A DNA stretch of 47,070 bases from Hydnum rufescens UP504 (lineage: Eukaryota; Basidiomycota; Agaricomycetes; Cantharellales; Hydnaceae). The notes under the pieces were generated by a model. That model was not told the origin of the DNA. It did no database searches and saw only the letters and a list, made by a program, of their open reading frames with translations. Below are positions 23,361 to 35,483 of this stretch, one piece after another. Made by a program: the position numbers and the translations under genes. Each line of letters starts with the position of its first letter. Position 1 is the first letter of the stretch. The stretch spans positions 1-47,070 of the forward strand of contig MU129205.1 in the NCBI GenBank assembly GCA_014904985.1, read 5' to 3'.

Positions 23361-24334
23361 TAGACTTTCTAGTACTTCCCGATGATCAGAAAATGAGCTC
23401 TGGCTCTATTCTCAAAATCTGCATCGCTTGAGCAGTCTCGTTCTCGTCAAAGAGGGTCCCTATCGTATCCATGGCTGACCGAACACTGCACACGAATGGA
23501 TTCTCAGATTGATCGTATGCCCGGCATACATGGGTTAGTGAATTGTCATAAGATGGGATTCGTTTGCTTCACCCGATCTCATTTTCGATTCTTTGTAGTG
23601 TCCTTATATAGCACTAATTTCCCCCCAGCTCTAATAACGCACAAGGCCCGTCAAAAATAAGTAATATAAAACACGCCTGCAGGGAAGGTAATAGCAGGTC
23701 TGAACTAACTCTGGATTCATCCCTGTCCTTTGCATGCGCCCGGCAGCCTTCACAACCTTTGCTGACTGTTTCTCCCTGTGCTTGCGCCGCGCTTCTTTCA
23801 CCTGGTACCCGCCATGCCTAGAGCTACCACTGTCGTCTAGCCATCCATAGTCGACATCCAGGCAGGAGAATGCATGATGGAGGCCTATGTGGATCTGACG
23901 TCGACTGACCGGTAGCTGGGATTCCGTTTCCAGCGTCAAGTTTGCCTTTATAGCAAAAATTTGGGGTCAAGTCCCATTAATCGTGTGGTTGCGGTTTTGG
24001 CGGCGCTCGTGTTGGAATGCCTTGCACACATCTACACCTATCGCTTCCATGTGTGTTTGTACATCAAATTTCCATCTTTTTCACTTCCGTAAGCCGTCTG
24101 GCTTCGACGTAGTGATCATGCTGAAATTACCATCTCATCCAAGCATTTCCATGAACGCACAGACTGATGCCTGTGTTTAATTGGCCTCCAAACATTCGAT
24201 TCACATTATTTTGCAAGGGTGAGACGTACGTGTGCGTGCGTGAAGTGTCACCTGTGGTATGATTCCCGCATTCCAAGAATTCTTCATACGGTACACGGAA
24301 AAACGAGGCAGATAACAGCGCAAAGGCACAAAAA
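23361..24334. other. Intergenic with one weak open frame
   Basis: No supported gene. A minus-strand open frame at 23939-23631 (102 codons, Arg/Lys-rich middle) has no known motif and no clear start context. The remainder is AT-richer and lacks recognisable features. Confidence 0.35.
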
Positions 24335-27300
24335 CTAGAATAGCTTTTCAATAGGGTTGATAACTGTCCCCATCTTCCGGGTGCAAGACCAGTTAGCGAT
24401 TTGCGCACGACGAGAATAGGAAATAGAGACGTGTGTAACGAACCCTTTTGACGACCTTGAGTAGAGTGCTTCTCTGGAATCCCATACGGGTATTCCATTC
24501 CGGCCCAATAAGCATCTCGAGAGAAGACTCGAATTGTGCCTTGGTGGTGTATGGATGTGGAAGATCCTTTACCATATAGTGACTTGCCTTCTTATCCTTT
24601 CTCTCGGAGATGATCACCCGGGCTTTCCCGGCATCAGCGCGAGCAGCAGGGGCAACACCTGGGATGAGATGGGGTTTGGGTTGGCTCTTTTTAGTACCAC
24701 GACCACCCCAGGATCCCTGTGGAAAGCAATTCAGATACAATCATACATGGATACATTCACAATAGCCGAACGTACCCAACCAGGGACCGTCATATCTACT
24801 GTTGTGGGTGCATCAGCCTCCATTTCTCGTTCCTTTCGAGCAGTAAATTCCTACGTAGCACCACCAGACTGGGTGAGCATGGACAGGTGTGACTAATACA
24901 AATGGACCTAATCTTACCTCACAACATTGTCGCCCGCAAAGGCTAAGGCGACAAGATCTCTCTGTTCGAAGGCCTTGATGTCCTCCCCTTCGGCGTCATC
25001 CCCTTCGTCATCGGAATCCCGAAAGGCTGGATCCACGACAGGGTCTACCACCTTTGTCTTATCCTTTCCCTCCTGCTTCGACTTCTGCTTTGGTTTGTTC
25101 TGTTTGGCGTGATCTATTGGCATTGCTTGGTCCAATGAGATCTCGACCACGGCATCATCTGCTTCACGGGTAAGGACATCCTCAGTGCGAGCAAGTTGCT
25201 TCTTGAAAGCAGCTTTAGATTTCGAAGCAAGCGAGCTCTTTTTCGATACGAGAATTTCGTTCTTTTCTCGTGAGAGTTTCGCAGACGCGGTAGGGTCCGC
25301 CAGCCAAGGATTCTCTATCGGACGAATGCGTTGACGCGGTTGAGGGGCATGTCGAAGGTCTGATCGAGGTGACACAGTGATGGATTCGACCGACGATTTA
25401 AGTGTCACCCTCGAGGTGTCTGATTCGTTTGATTTGGTGAGATGTACAGGCGTTACTCTCGATGGACCCGCGTTCTGGGACTAAGGTGCGCGGGTATGAG
25501 TTAAGTAATACATTGAAGAAAGCGATACGTACCTGGTCTGTTGTCGGGCGGAAAATTAGTCGACCTTGATTGGCTTGTACGGCCTCCAAAGCAGAAGGTC
25601 CATTCCCTTCGGATCCCACAATGTAGGCGCTGTCACCCATCATACCGAGTAATGCTGCCCGAAAATCGTCCGCCATACTGTCAGCGACACGGTATCCTCG
25701 TTCTTCTGCATCGCGCATGAACTTCATTTCCAGCAGCCCGCTCTTCGTCTTTCGGATTGGTGCGACTTGTTGACCGGTGCCATTGAGTCCCGCAAGTTCG
25801 TCAAATGCGCGAGCCGCTAAACCAGCGACATCATTCTCTTCGTCGCTCTTTACGAAATGTTCCGGAGCGTCGTCACTGTCGTTCAGGCCCTGGATTTTAC
25901 GGCGAAGTCCTCGCCGCGCTCTAACTGTGCGTTGAGATCCCGCCGTTGATCAATGTCGAGATCTACACCACGGGCATTCATTAGCTTTGTCCACATGCCA
26001 GTGTTCTTATGTCGCAGGGTCGCCCGTTCTTTGGCGCGTGCAGCCTCGAGTTTAAGTCGCTCGGTGTCGGCAGCCTCGGGATCAAGTACTCGTATCTGAT
26101 CCAGCGTTAGAGCGTTCTTCTCGCGGCCTTTCTTCTGGATCTTCCGGAAAGTCTTAGACTTGATCTTGCTGATACGCTTAGCCTTGGCCTCTGCGCGGAA
26201 CGTGAGTTCCCACATCTGCCGTAACTCGGCACGGCGGGCGGCGACTTCCTCGATCGTGAGGTTGGACATCTGTAGCTGCTCGGTTTGTTCGATATCCTCT
26301 TCTTCCAAATTTGATACTTTGAGGAGTTTGTCTACTGCACTTTCAAGCTCTGTGCTCGGCTATGCATGATTGTTTACAGATCAGAAAACGGGACTTCACT
26401 AGAATAGAATATAACAAAGTGGCGGAAGAGATTCACCTTGAACTTGGAAGCAAGTTCGGAGGCGGAGGTATTCAAAACAGGCGGCGCCCGTAATGGGAAC
26501 GACAAGTGCTCTGCCTAGGACCGAAAACTTAAGTAACTGCAAAAAAAAACTTGAGATTGACGAACCTCTTTGATTCGTTTCATTGTAGGTGCCCATTTTT
26601 GGACTTCCTCCGTGGTGGCTTCATATGCTGCCTCTCGGTCGACACGATCCTGTTGCCGCTGATGCAATGGGGGCGAGAGCGGTTGATTGTTGGCGGAGGA
26701 GAGCAATTGTGCGGACTTTGCAAGAGATACAGAGGATATGTTATTTCCTGAAGCTGAGCTGGGCTTTAGAAGCTCTTCCAGTGTTAATTTTCCTGGATCG
26801 ACGGCGCAACGTCAGGAAGAAGCAGAATAGTGTCTATGAGCGACGAACCAGCGTGCATGCCGCTTGGAGCAGCAAATTCCCCTTCTATCGCGGCTTCTGT
26901 CCGTTCAGGAATTACACGCCGTTTTATCGCCCTAGCGGGAAGGAGATCGGTAACGTCTGAAGCTTTTCGTTTTCGAAGGCTGAGGTCGTCAATAAACGAG
27001 CCCAGTTTCTTGAGTGCATCACCCTCGACGTCGATATCCTCATTATCAGAGGGGGAAAGAACGTCTTCGTCATCTTCTTCCATGTCGCTCGGCCCTTCGT
27101 CAGATTGGGAGTCAGCGTCGCTGGCCCCATTGTCGTTATTGGCGCTTTCTCCACTGTCACCGTCCAGTAACGCAGACAATGGCACCCCCGCGGACTTGTT
27201 TGGAGGCTTGAGCATCCAGTGAGTCGACAAAACGAAGGAATATTACAGCACGAACCTTTTTTCGCGAATTTGAAAGCACCGAAACCCTCCTCATCACTTT

Positions 27301-27423
27301 CCCCTTCAAAGGCTGCATCGGAATCGCCCCTTTGGAAATTCTCTTTGAACGGTTTTCGCCGCGGCTGAAGGGCCTACGGCAACTGCCTGCACTGGGTGCT
27401 GCTCAGCCCGGTGCTTGTACCAT
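24335..27423 (-). CDS. UTP14: UTP14, U3 snoRNP / small-subunit processome protein
   Basis: UTP14 acts in the nucleolus, where it activates the helicase DHR1 in 18S rRNA maturation. The acidic N-terminal part (about 27340-26790) is followed by RLDREAAYE-type sequence (DREAAYEATTEEVQKW, about 26640), the core WELTFRAEAKAKRISKIKSK and FRKIQKK (about 26210-26130), NPWL (about 25305) and the signature C-terminus: DAPTTVDMTVPGW, GSWGGRGTKK, ERKDKKASHYMVKDLP, WNTRMGFQR, then after a last intron (24374-24443) MGTVINPIEKLF, stop 24335. The frame is broken near 25905, where one base is missing between ERGED and RRKIQG-type sequence. The 5' end is unresolved: the first clear coding exon follows an acceptor near 27365, and a start ATG directly followed by GTACAAG lies at 27423-27421. 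Confidence 0.92.
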
Positions 27424-29609
27424 GTCCTCCCAGAAAGAACGACAATTGCGCGCCCAGATGGCGGCCCTGCAGGCAGAACTCGATGCCGAGCTGGTCCGCG
27501 AGGAGGAGAAACGCAAAAAGGCACGCGATACACGCGTCCCCGCGACCCCATCGCCAAAGAAGGAATCTAAGGATACTCGGGGCACGTACCCCTCACGTCG
27601 CGTTTCTGCTCCTGTGTTCAAGCGAAACGCTGACAAAGGTGCGTCCCCTGCCACAAAAGCCGTCATCTAGTCTCCCGGACCTGAATTTATTTCTCATCAC
27701 AGAAAAACGCTCCGATCTCGTTCCCACAGTCGCTCGTCCCTCAAAGATGGTCGATGCTCTGGACCAGTTAAATCTCCCCAAAACTGAGGTTCTCACTCAA
27801 ACTGAGGTGCCAGTGGGGCCACCATCCATAGACTCTCCACCACCATTCGATGACCCTCATTTCAAACGCCACGAGCCAAATTCACATATCAATCTTAAGT
27901 GGGTTCAGTTTTACTTCTCTCACAAATTACATCCGTGTAACTTCGTTATAATCCTAATGTCAGATCACGGGAGTTCTCCCATGAAGACCTTCAAGAGTAC
28001 CTTAGAGGCCGATACTATATTTCGCCATCGCGCCTGTATTATGTCGCTCGACTTACGCCCAATCGACAGGCTTATGAAGTGCCCGTCGCAGGGGATTGGG
28101 TTACCATAGCCGTCATCGCAGAACGTGGCCCAATATCCGTCTCTCGTGCCAAGTCCACTGCAGACTCGTCCGGCGATGGCCCGAAGAAGACATCGGGTCG
28201 CAAATATCTCACACTAAAGCTCGTCGACTTCGGCCGTACAGGGTCAGATTCTCAGAGTTCCAAAGCGGTGATCAAGGGCGATGCAGTCCTCAATCTCATT
28301 CTCTTCGAGGCGGACAGTTACTCTACTATCCGTAATTCTGACGGGCTTTCTGATCGTGTATATCGTGGTGGGAGTGGTGGGGCATTTGAAGCTTGCGCCA
28401 ACTTTCGCCAAGGAGCAGTTATAGCGATCTTGAATTCAAAGATACTGAAACCCTTCCAGGTGCGCGTTCATTTTATTATATTAGGGATGCACCCTCTAAC
28501 CGGCCGGACCGTTCTATGGTAGAAAGGAGCAGCCAAACCCCATCCGACAGATAACGTCCTTGCACTAACTCCCGAAGATGCAAGTTCTATAGTGATCATC
28601 GGCCAGTCCAGAGATCTTGGTACTTGCCACGCGCTAAAGAGAGACGGAAAACAATGCGGTTCATGGTGCGATCTGCGCGTTAGCGAGATATGCGAGTACC
28701 ATATCCAGCACTCTATTCAGAGTCGACGCGCCTCCAGGCCAGAGTTTTCCACTGGGTTAGGCCCGTCCAGGGTTTTTTCTTTCTTTTTCACGTAGGTCTA
28801 CATCCGCAATAACTCTTATTATATCTCAGAACGAGTGGGATGGCATCCACGTCCGGCCGACTGCACCGTGGCTCAACGGCACCCGACACGGCGAGAAAGT
28901 GGGGCCTCCTCCCTCGCGCAGGCTCAAATCCTTCCGCCACAAAGACTTCTGCATCCCTAGGTGGAAGTACAACATACGTCCTGCCCGGTCAAGTCATCTC
29001 CTTTTCTTCCTCAATTTCTAGCGGTCCGGAGTACGTCGGCGAGGCTATGGGCCGCGAAAAGCATGAGAGAAAGAAGAGGAAAAGGGAAGCTGAGGTGCAG
29101 GAACTCGAGCTTCAGAAACTGCTGGAGAAGGATGGAGGGAACAGTGAGGGAGCCAAAACACTCGCCAAGGCCAGGGAGGCTATCCTCGGAAAACTCGTCA
29201 AGCCTGGTCCGAAGGATAGGGACAACGACGTCGCAAGTAGTGAAGATTCCCGGCCTCGAAAAAGGGTGTTCTCTGCGACGGATATCCAGCGCATTGGATT
29301 TGATCCTACGGCAAAGCAGGGAAAGAGACTTCGAGATGATGAAAAGACTGTGAGTCTCGATACTTTTAACTCTTTAAGTAAATAATAACTTGATCCTCTA
29401 TTCAGGTCCAGGTATTGAATGAACTTCAGTCGTCTAAGCCCAAAGTCAAACTTGGGCCCCGGCCTGGGCCCAAGATTCGGTCCGGGGTAAGCATCCCCGC
29501 CGCCCCCCCAAGCGCGTCGCCGGCGAAACAACCGAATGCAATTGGAGCCGAATCCTCAGCTACTACTCTTTCCTCGCGCTCTTGCACGTACATGATGATG
29601 ATGAGTTAG
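27422..29609 (+). CDS. MCM10: MCM10 replication initiation factor
   Basis: MCM10 binds the CMG helicase and DNA polymerase alpha and is needed for origin firing. Start ATG 27422 begins a coiled coil (QMAALQAELDAELVREEEKR). Exons: 27422-27638, 27703-27898, 27964-28459, 28523-28755, 28830-29349 and 29406 on, all in phase. The OB-fold region has SRLYYVARL, GDWVTIAVIAERGP and YRGGSGGAFEACANFRQG. The MCM10 zinc finger is CHALKRDGKQCGSWCDLRVSEICEYH-like (about 28625-28710, three Cys and a His). The tail has a basic KHERKKRKREAE helix and LGPRPGPKIRSG. The frame ends at TAG 29607-29609; an acidic DDDELEIV tail ending at 29620 is readable in another frame and may be the true end after an unseen splice or a 1-base indel. 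Confidence 0.93.
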
Positions 29610-29620
29610 AAATTGTCTAA

Positions 29621-30318
29621 TTTCGGGGATTGTGGGTCCCAGTAATTTATCGATAACAATGAATATGCTACAGTATGGAGTGATGTATTCGACAGAGATC
29701 CGCCATCTTATAGCCATCAAGTGGCTGTTGATACCACTTGGCCGGGTTAGCCAAGTGCTGCACAACGCCCTTCGAATCCTCTATAAGAGAATGTGCACCA
29801 GCGCCAAAGACAAAACTACAAGGTTGACAGGCAAATCATTGAGAGGCTTGAGGAAAGGTTCATCGTATCTTACTTCTCGCATCTATTGCTCGAGATTCAT
29901 AGTGTTTGTACGGGCAGATTGGATCCGATCCAGCGCGCGCTGGACTATTTATCGCACGTCGAAGCGAACCCTTTGCCAAACGACTGGCGCCAAGTACCCG
30001 ATGGCCGTGCGGGTTCTGTAGATGATGATGATGATGAATATCTCGATATTTAGCCTGCAACTACCCGCTGCTCCCGAGGGGCGCCAAGGGCAGGGGACCG
30101 AAGGTCCAGGGGGTATCGTACATACACTGAAGAGGAAATAAAAATAGAGAAGACGTCCATGACCGCAGACCTCCAGACCCTTGGACCTGAGATACCACAC
30201 CCAATACCAAACGGAGTCCTCATTTACATGGTGTCCGCTTCACACTTTCGTCGACGGGATCGTAACCGAGATTGGAAGCGGCCTTCGTCGGCGGGTTGTC
30301 TTGTATCGTAGGGAATCG
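29621..30318 (+). other. MCM10 to LINE spacer with weak open frame
   Basis: A plus-strand frame at 29793-30053 encodes a helical-looking segment (RQIIERLEERF) and an acidic end (VDDDDDEYLDI), possibly the last exon of a small unrecognised gene or relic. An overlapping frame (29632-30021) is also open, so coding status is uncertain. No RNA gene is supported. Confidence 0.3.
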
Positions 30319-32990
30319 TTATTCGGATGACTTTTTCTCGTACGCTCCACTGAGGTCAATGAACTTAGAAGTGCGCTCAGATCCCGCGTCGGTTCCGAAG
30401 AGATCAGTGATGTTAATTACGCCTTCTGAGTCCAGGAGTAGGGGTCTCCAGTCGTCGTACAGGGGGCAGTCTAGGAGGATGTGGGTTCGTGTTTCGAGGC
30501 GTTCCCCGCAGCAGCATGTCTCGTTTTCGTCTGGTACAAAACGTTTATAGTATTGGCCTATGAAAGCGTGTCCCGTACGGCATTGGACTCGTCGGCTGAA
30601 TGATTTTCGCGAGAGTGATTTGAATGGTTTGCTAAGACGCAGAAGACGTTGCACATAGAATACTCTGTGGGCCGGTTTTGTGAGGGATCGTTCGCCCATC
30701 GTAGTTGCCAGTCTTTGAGCAGGCGTTGGTTGTTCAAGTTGCCGACATACGCGTTAGATGCTGAGTATGGGTATATGGAGGGGAGGAGTGATCCGCTTTT
30801 CGCTAGGGTGTCGACTTTCTCGTTGCCCCTGATCTTGTGGTGACCCGGGACCCATTTCAACTCGATTTTGCACGCTGGGCGTTCGTCGAGGAGCTTAAGG
30901 ATGCACCCTCTGAAACGGGATGATTGATTTTGGGCGATGCCTGGGGTGGTGGCGAATATGCGCTGGAGGGCCGCGGTGTTATCTGAGTAGAAGATAATGT
31001 GCAGGGGGAGCGTTGTCGGACGGTGTGTGTCTAGCCAAGATGTGAGGTGTTCGGCCGCTTGGGCGAGGCCTTCCATCTCGGCGTCGTATACTTCCACACG
31101 AGGTCCGGTGCCGCCTTTTCCTTGGAGCAAAAAATTGCCGCGACGAAAGGCTGCATATCCGAATCCAGTTTTACGAGAGCCACGGTCGAACGAAAGTGAT
31201 CCATCAGTGTGCATTAAGAAACAAGACTCATCGTTGGAAAGTTTCTTAGCCTCTTTCTTGTGCTCCAGCGCCCACTCCTTCTTTCGTGATTTCCCAGCTT
31301 CGTTTGTTGGGATAGTGAGTCTTAGGCGGTTGTCAAAATCGTCGAAGGTTCGTGCCCAGGGTGGCTCGCTCCAGAGTAGTGTAATTTCCGCATCACGGTT
31401 GAACGTACGGGCCATTTTCCATATCCTTATACACTCCTTGTCCTTTTCAGTCGTTTTTCGGATACGGATGTTTGTTGATTTGAAGCGACGGCGGCTGGAT
31501 GCGGGATAGGGAAAGGGGGTGTTGGAATCTGTGGGGATGAGGTGGGATCGGTTGCGGGGGAGGCGGCTAATTACAGGGTTGTCGGCATCTAGTTTGGCAA
31601 AGCGATTAGCTGCACGTCGGATAATGAACTCTATTCTAAGGTCAACTGGGGGGATTGAGCATTCGATCTCAAGAGCATAAATTGGGGTCGTTCTGAACGC
31701 TCCCGATATGGTGCGGAGGGCACGATTCTGAACGCTAGAGAGTAGTTTCGTATGCGTGGATCGGTAGTTCCACCATGTCGGTACTCCGTAGGTCATCATT
31801 GGAACAATTCCCCCAAGGTATATTAGGCGGCGTTGGGTGTGGTGCATTCCGCCTGTAGAGTTGCCAAGGATAGACATGGCGTTGACGGCTCTCAGTGCCT
31901 TGTCTGTGACCTTGCGGACGTGGGGAGTGAACGTTAGTTTTGAATCCCAGATGATTCCCAGCCATTTGGTCTCTTTGGAGTGCTTGATCACTCTTCGGGG
32001 TCTATCGTTCGAGGCTGGGATGATGAGGTCACAGGGTTCTTGACGTACGCGCATGAAGTGGGTAACACCAGTTTTGACGAAGTCTAGAGAGAGGCCGCGT
32101 TCGTCTAGCCAGCAGTCTGCTGCTATGTAAGCGAGTCGGCAGATATGATTATTCGTTTTAACAGTTTTGGAGAAGGTGAGGAAGTTTCCGTCGTCGACAT
32201 AGAGTACAGTCGATGGCTTTCGGGGAGCGTCAGACAGGATCCTACGTCTAAGGCGTTGGGGGGACTTTTCCTCTGAGGTAGCTGCGTTGATAGAATCGAT
32301 CAAGGGCGCAGAGAAGAATGCAGCTAGAATGGGCGAGACACAGCTGCCCTGTGGGATCCCTGTTTTAGTTGCTTGCATTTCGTCACAGTGGCCGTCCAGG
32401 AGCAGAGATGTGCGTCTGTTGGTCAAGAATGAAGAGATCCACTTGACAAGGGGGAGGGGGATGCCTTTGTCCCGGAGAGTGGCAAGGAGATGGGGGTGTG
32501 AGACGAAATCAAAGAAACCAGTGATATCAAGGTGAGAGAGGTGGCAACTAGTTTATGGTTGAGGACTGCTTCGATGTCATGCATTGTCGCAAGTGTGATG
32601 TCATCTGCCGACCTTCCTTTCATCCCGCCAAATTGGGTGGGTGGGAGGAGCTCGTGAGTGCTGGCGAGATGGGAGAGTCTATTAGATACAATACGTTCGA
32701 TCACTTTACCGAGTACTTCAGTAGTTGGATCGGTCTGTATGCCCTAGGTTGTGTGTAGTCTGGCTTGTTCGGTTTTCTGAGGGTGACGACCAGGGCGCTA
32801 TGGAAGAGATCTGGATGATACCCGGTCTGGACTGAACTTTGAACTATGGATGTGAGCTCGCGCTGTGCCACTCGCCATGCGAGTTTGCATGCATGACCAC
32901 ACAATTCGGCATAAAAGTTGACAAGTTTACTTGCCAAACTAGTCCGAGGCACGAGCAACTCGTTTAGAGGCCAGATAAGCGCAAATAAAG
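30319..32990 (-). mobile_element. LINE (Tad1/I-like) with RT and RNase H, 5' truncated, decayed
   Basis: The minus strand encodes the reverse transcriptase of a non-LTR retrotransposon: palm motifs in KPNKPDYTQPRAYRPI (about 32760), GGMKGRSADD (about 32625), ITGFFDFVSHP (motif A, read in a shifted frame near 32500), GIPQGSCVSP (motif B, about 32350) and YVDD (motif C, about 32190-32201). An RNase H domain follows with its acidic residues in HTDGSLS, AEMEGLAQ, YSDNTAALQ and NEKVDTLA. A Cys-rich C-terminus has CCCGERLETRTHILLDCP. One base is missing near 32530 and another shift occurs near 30690, so it cannot make a whole protein. Homology fades above about 32960; no endonuclease or ORF1 is present, indicating 5' truncation. 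CpG content is normal. Confidence 0.92.
30558..32426 (-). pseudogene. Main open frame of the LINE (RT thumb, RNase H)
   Basis: This is the longest uninterrupted frame in the window, 622 codons, starting inside the RT between motifs A and B and running through motif C, the thumb and RNase H. It is not a natural gene start; its beginning and end are set by the two frameshifts described for the element. The natural continuation at its end is the frame 30699-30319, which carries the Cys-rich C-terminus. Confidence 0.85.
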
Positions 32991-34165
32991 CGAACTGAGT
33001 GAAATGAATGATTATGTAATTCGATTTGTTCAGTACGCTTCGAATTAGCATTCACTGTCTCATTCCCCCCCTTCTCCTGGCCAACTTGCTTGTACACGCG
33101 CTGTACGGCCAAGAAACACGTCAATTCTCACCCACCCACCTTCCTTTTGTCAACCAAAACACTGCGCCCGAGTTTGGGTGGCATAGTCTTGCCTCTCAGT
33201 TTCTCGTGCGCTCCGAAGTTGCCTTAGCGGTTCCCAGAGTAAGGGGGCTGCAGCTACCTGCTAGCTCCCTTTCTCCATTCCATGCTCTCGCCGCTGGGAA
33301 TGCGGTTGATCACGTAATCTCAGACCGCTTAGGCAACTTCCACTTGCATGAGACGAGACCTGAAGTCTCATAACATTGAACGTGAATTTCAGTGCAGATT
33401 GCTAAAATCCCAATCCTTGACTAACCCCCAATCAAGCTGGAATTCCAGTCCGTGCATATTTAGCTTATCTGGCTAAATGCTCTGACCACAAGAGGCCCGG
33501 GGCAAAGACCATCCAGGCGCCCTGTTGTGAACAAGTACATTGCCACGGAATTCAATATCTCGAAACTCGAGTTCCAAACCAAGCTAGCACGCATGCCTGA
33601 TATTAGTTTCAGTCAGCTCCCTCTTGTGCTGCCAAATGTCCCCGGATTTCGGACGTCATCTCTTGTGGCCTTGTGGAAAATAGCGCTTCGGTTCCTGCCT
33701 TCTTTTCTATCAGTCTATAAATTATGCCGTTCCATGGGGTTCATTTAGCGCTGCGCGCACTTGTGGTGTGTGCCTGCGCGAGAGATTCTGGACACCACTG
33801 GGCACCTGCCAGTGTGGCTTTGCATTGTGGGTCTCACAGTCACTTTTCTTGTTCTCTCACACTCCGAGAGCACGAAGGACTCTTCAGGACTGACTTTCGC
33901 TTTGGTTCAGCTTCATTCGTGTAGAGCACGTGATAGCGGCGGAACCGTTTTGCACACGCTCTAGATATACTGTAAGTGCCCCGAACATGGGCGAGAAAGT
34001 TGACTGATTGATTTCAATTTCGAAGTCTATTTTCTTCTCCAGAATCAGACTAGCCCGTTGTTGTTCAGAAGACTGATACCCGAGGTAGACCCATGTGCTC
34101 AACCCAGAAATTCGCCACGGGAACACTTCGTTTTGGTACAGTTGCCTCATGGTAAATATCTAGCA
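32991..34165. other. Intergenic, no gene seen
   Basis: About 1.2 kb between the LINE and the NmrA-like gene. Several overlapping short open frames in both strands have no motifs. A 5'-truncation junction of the LINE should lie near 32960-33050, but I could not identify a target-site duplication. Confidence 0.35.
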
Positions 34166-35483
34166 TTACAGTAATGCGCATTTCGCGAAGTTGGGGTGCA
34201 TAGTCATTCTCGAATCCTCTGTCGAACAGTATGCATCAGCACCCCCGAAGGAAATACGGAGTTGATGGTTAAGGACTGGCTCGCACCAAGGAGCTTGAGC
34301 GGCATGTGGTAAGTTCCATCGTACTTCGTTTCGTGCATCCATTCGTAAAGAGTTCATGGTGTTCGGATGAACAGATTGAATCCACCGCATATCGCGCTTT
34401 ATGATATCGTCGCGCATGAGGGCAAATAACCCGCCAAACGTCTTTCGCCAACTTCCCGCAGGTCGCACAGCGTTCGTGGCAGCGGGCACATCAGTGTTTT
34501 CGAAGAGGTCAAAGAACTCATCCATGGTAAGATTCTTGTATTCAGCAGGCCTCTTAGTGACGCGTGTGAAGGTCTCGATGATGGTTATCCAGTCCACAAC
34601 CTCGGACACGATCTCGAGATCCTTTCCTGTCATTGTGTCTGGATTGTCGAAGGTCTTCCGGACCCAGAAAGCAATGTCCTTGAGGGCGATGAGCGGTGCG
34701 TGTCCATTTCCCATTGGAGCAGCGAAGACGACAGTCCCGTCTTTACGCTCGTTGAGCGGACAAAAAAGCTACGAAGAGGCGAATGCCTTGAATCCGTGAC
34801 ACAAGGATTCTGGATGTTGGTCCGTACCACATTCAACATCTCCATATATGGACCAGTCGTAAGGACCGTGTACAGAGTGGATTTTGGGTCATTGATGTCG
34901 TTGGATTGTGTCATTAGGTAATCACCAACGCGGCCTTTGGCGTCGTGATGGTCGCACGCATATTCCTCTTTCCAATTGCCTTTCTGTCAACAATCAAGCT
35001 CAATTTTGTTGTCCAACTGTCCATTCGTTCTCCGCATACCTTACTGGCATAGTCCAGGTTGCTCCAGATGAAGTGTCGCACCCCAGCATACTTGGCAAGC
35101 TCGAACAATCGAATGCCACCGTACGTCTCACCCTCGTCACCGACAGTGAAGAAATCGGTATTCACGAACATCCCGTAAACGCCCTTCAAGTATTTGCTGA
35201 CCGTAGGGAAGTCCATGAAATCGCCTAGCAAGGTTAAGGAGCTATCAGTGGGTCTTCAGATTATGCAGGAAGGAGGCTTGGAGTAACCCTTGATGAGTTT
35301 GACACCCTGGTGTTCTAGTTCTTTCGCCCGTCGGTGCTCGGGATCGCGGGTGAGAGCACGAATAGCGTATGGCGACGGAGTGCCGTCTTCAGCATCTTCA
35401 AGCAGAGCTTTGATCACAGGCTGCCCCTGGGCACCTGTAGCTCCGATGAGGAAGATGATTTTTTTATCGCTGGCTGTAGGCAT
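34166..35483 (-). CDS. NmrA-like NAD(P)-binding protein
   Basis: NmrA-like proteins are Rossmann-fold dehydrogenase relatives; in fungi some sense redox cofactors and others are oxidoreductases. Start MPTASDKK at 35483. The dinucleotide-binding loop is FLIGATGAQGQPV (about residues 11-23), followed by IRALTRDPEHRRA. Later exons give GDFMDFPTVSKYLKGVYGMF, AGVRHFIWSNLDYASK, then after an intron (GTATGC to TTGACAG) DHHDAKGRVGDYL and LTTGPYMEMLNV. After a second intron (GTACGG to TTCGTAG) come DGTVVFAAPMGNG and PLIALKDIAFWVR. Near 34350 the frame shifts: the expected YEWMHETKYDGTY is read one base off, so the predicted end (34166) is probably wrong. This is a 1-base deletion in the gene or the assembly. 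Confidence 0.82.

Noticed and set aside
27396..28109. 237-codon plus-strand frame as its own gene
   Set aside because: It overlaps MCM10 exons 1-2 and an intron; only its middle part is in the MCM10 frame, and the spliced MCM10 model explains it.
29740..29790. tRNA-like boxes (TAGCCAAGTGCTG and CTTCGAATCC)
   Set aside because: The A-box-like and B-box-like motifs are only about 23 bases apart, too close for a tRNA, and no acceptor-stem pairing was found.
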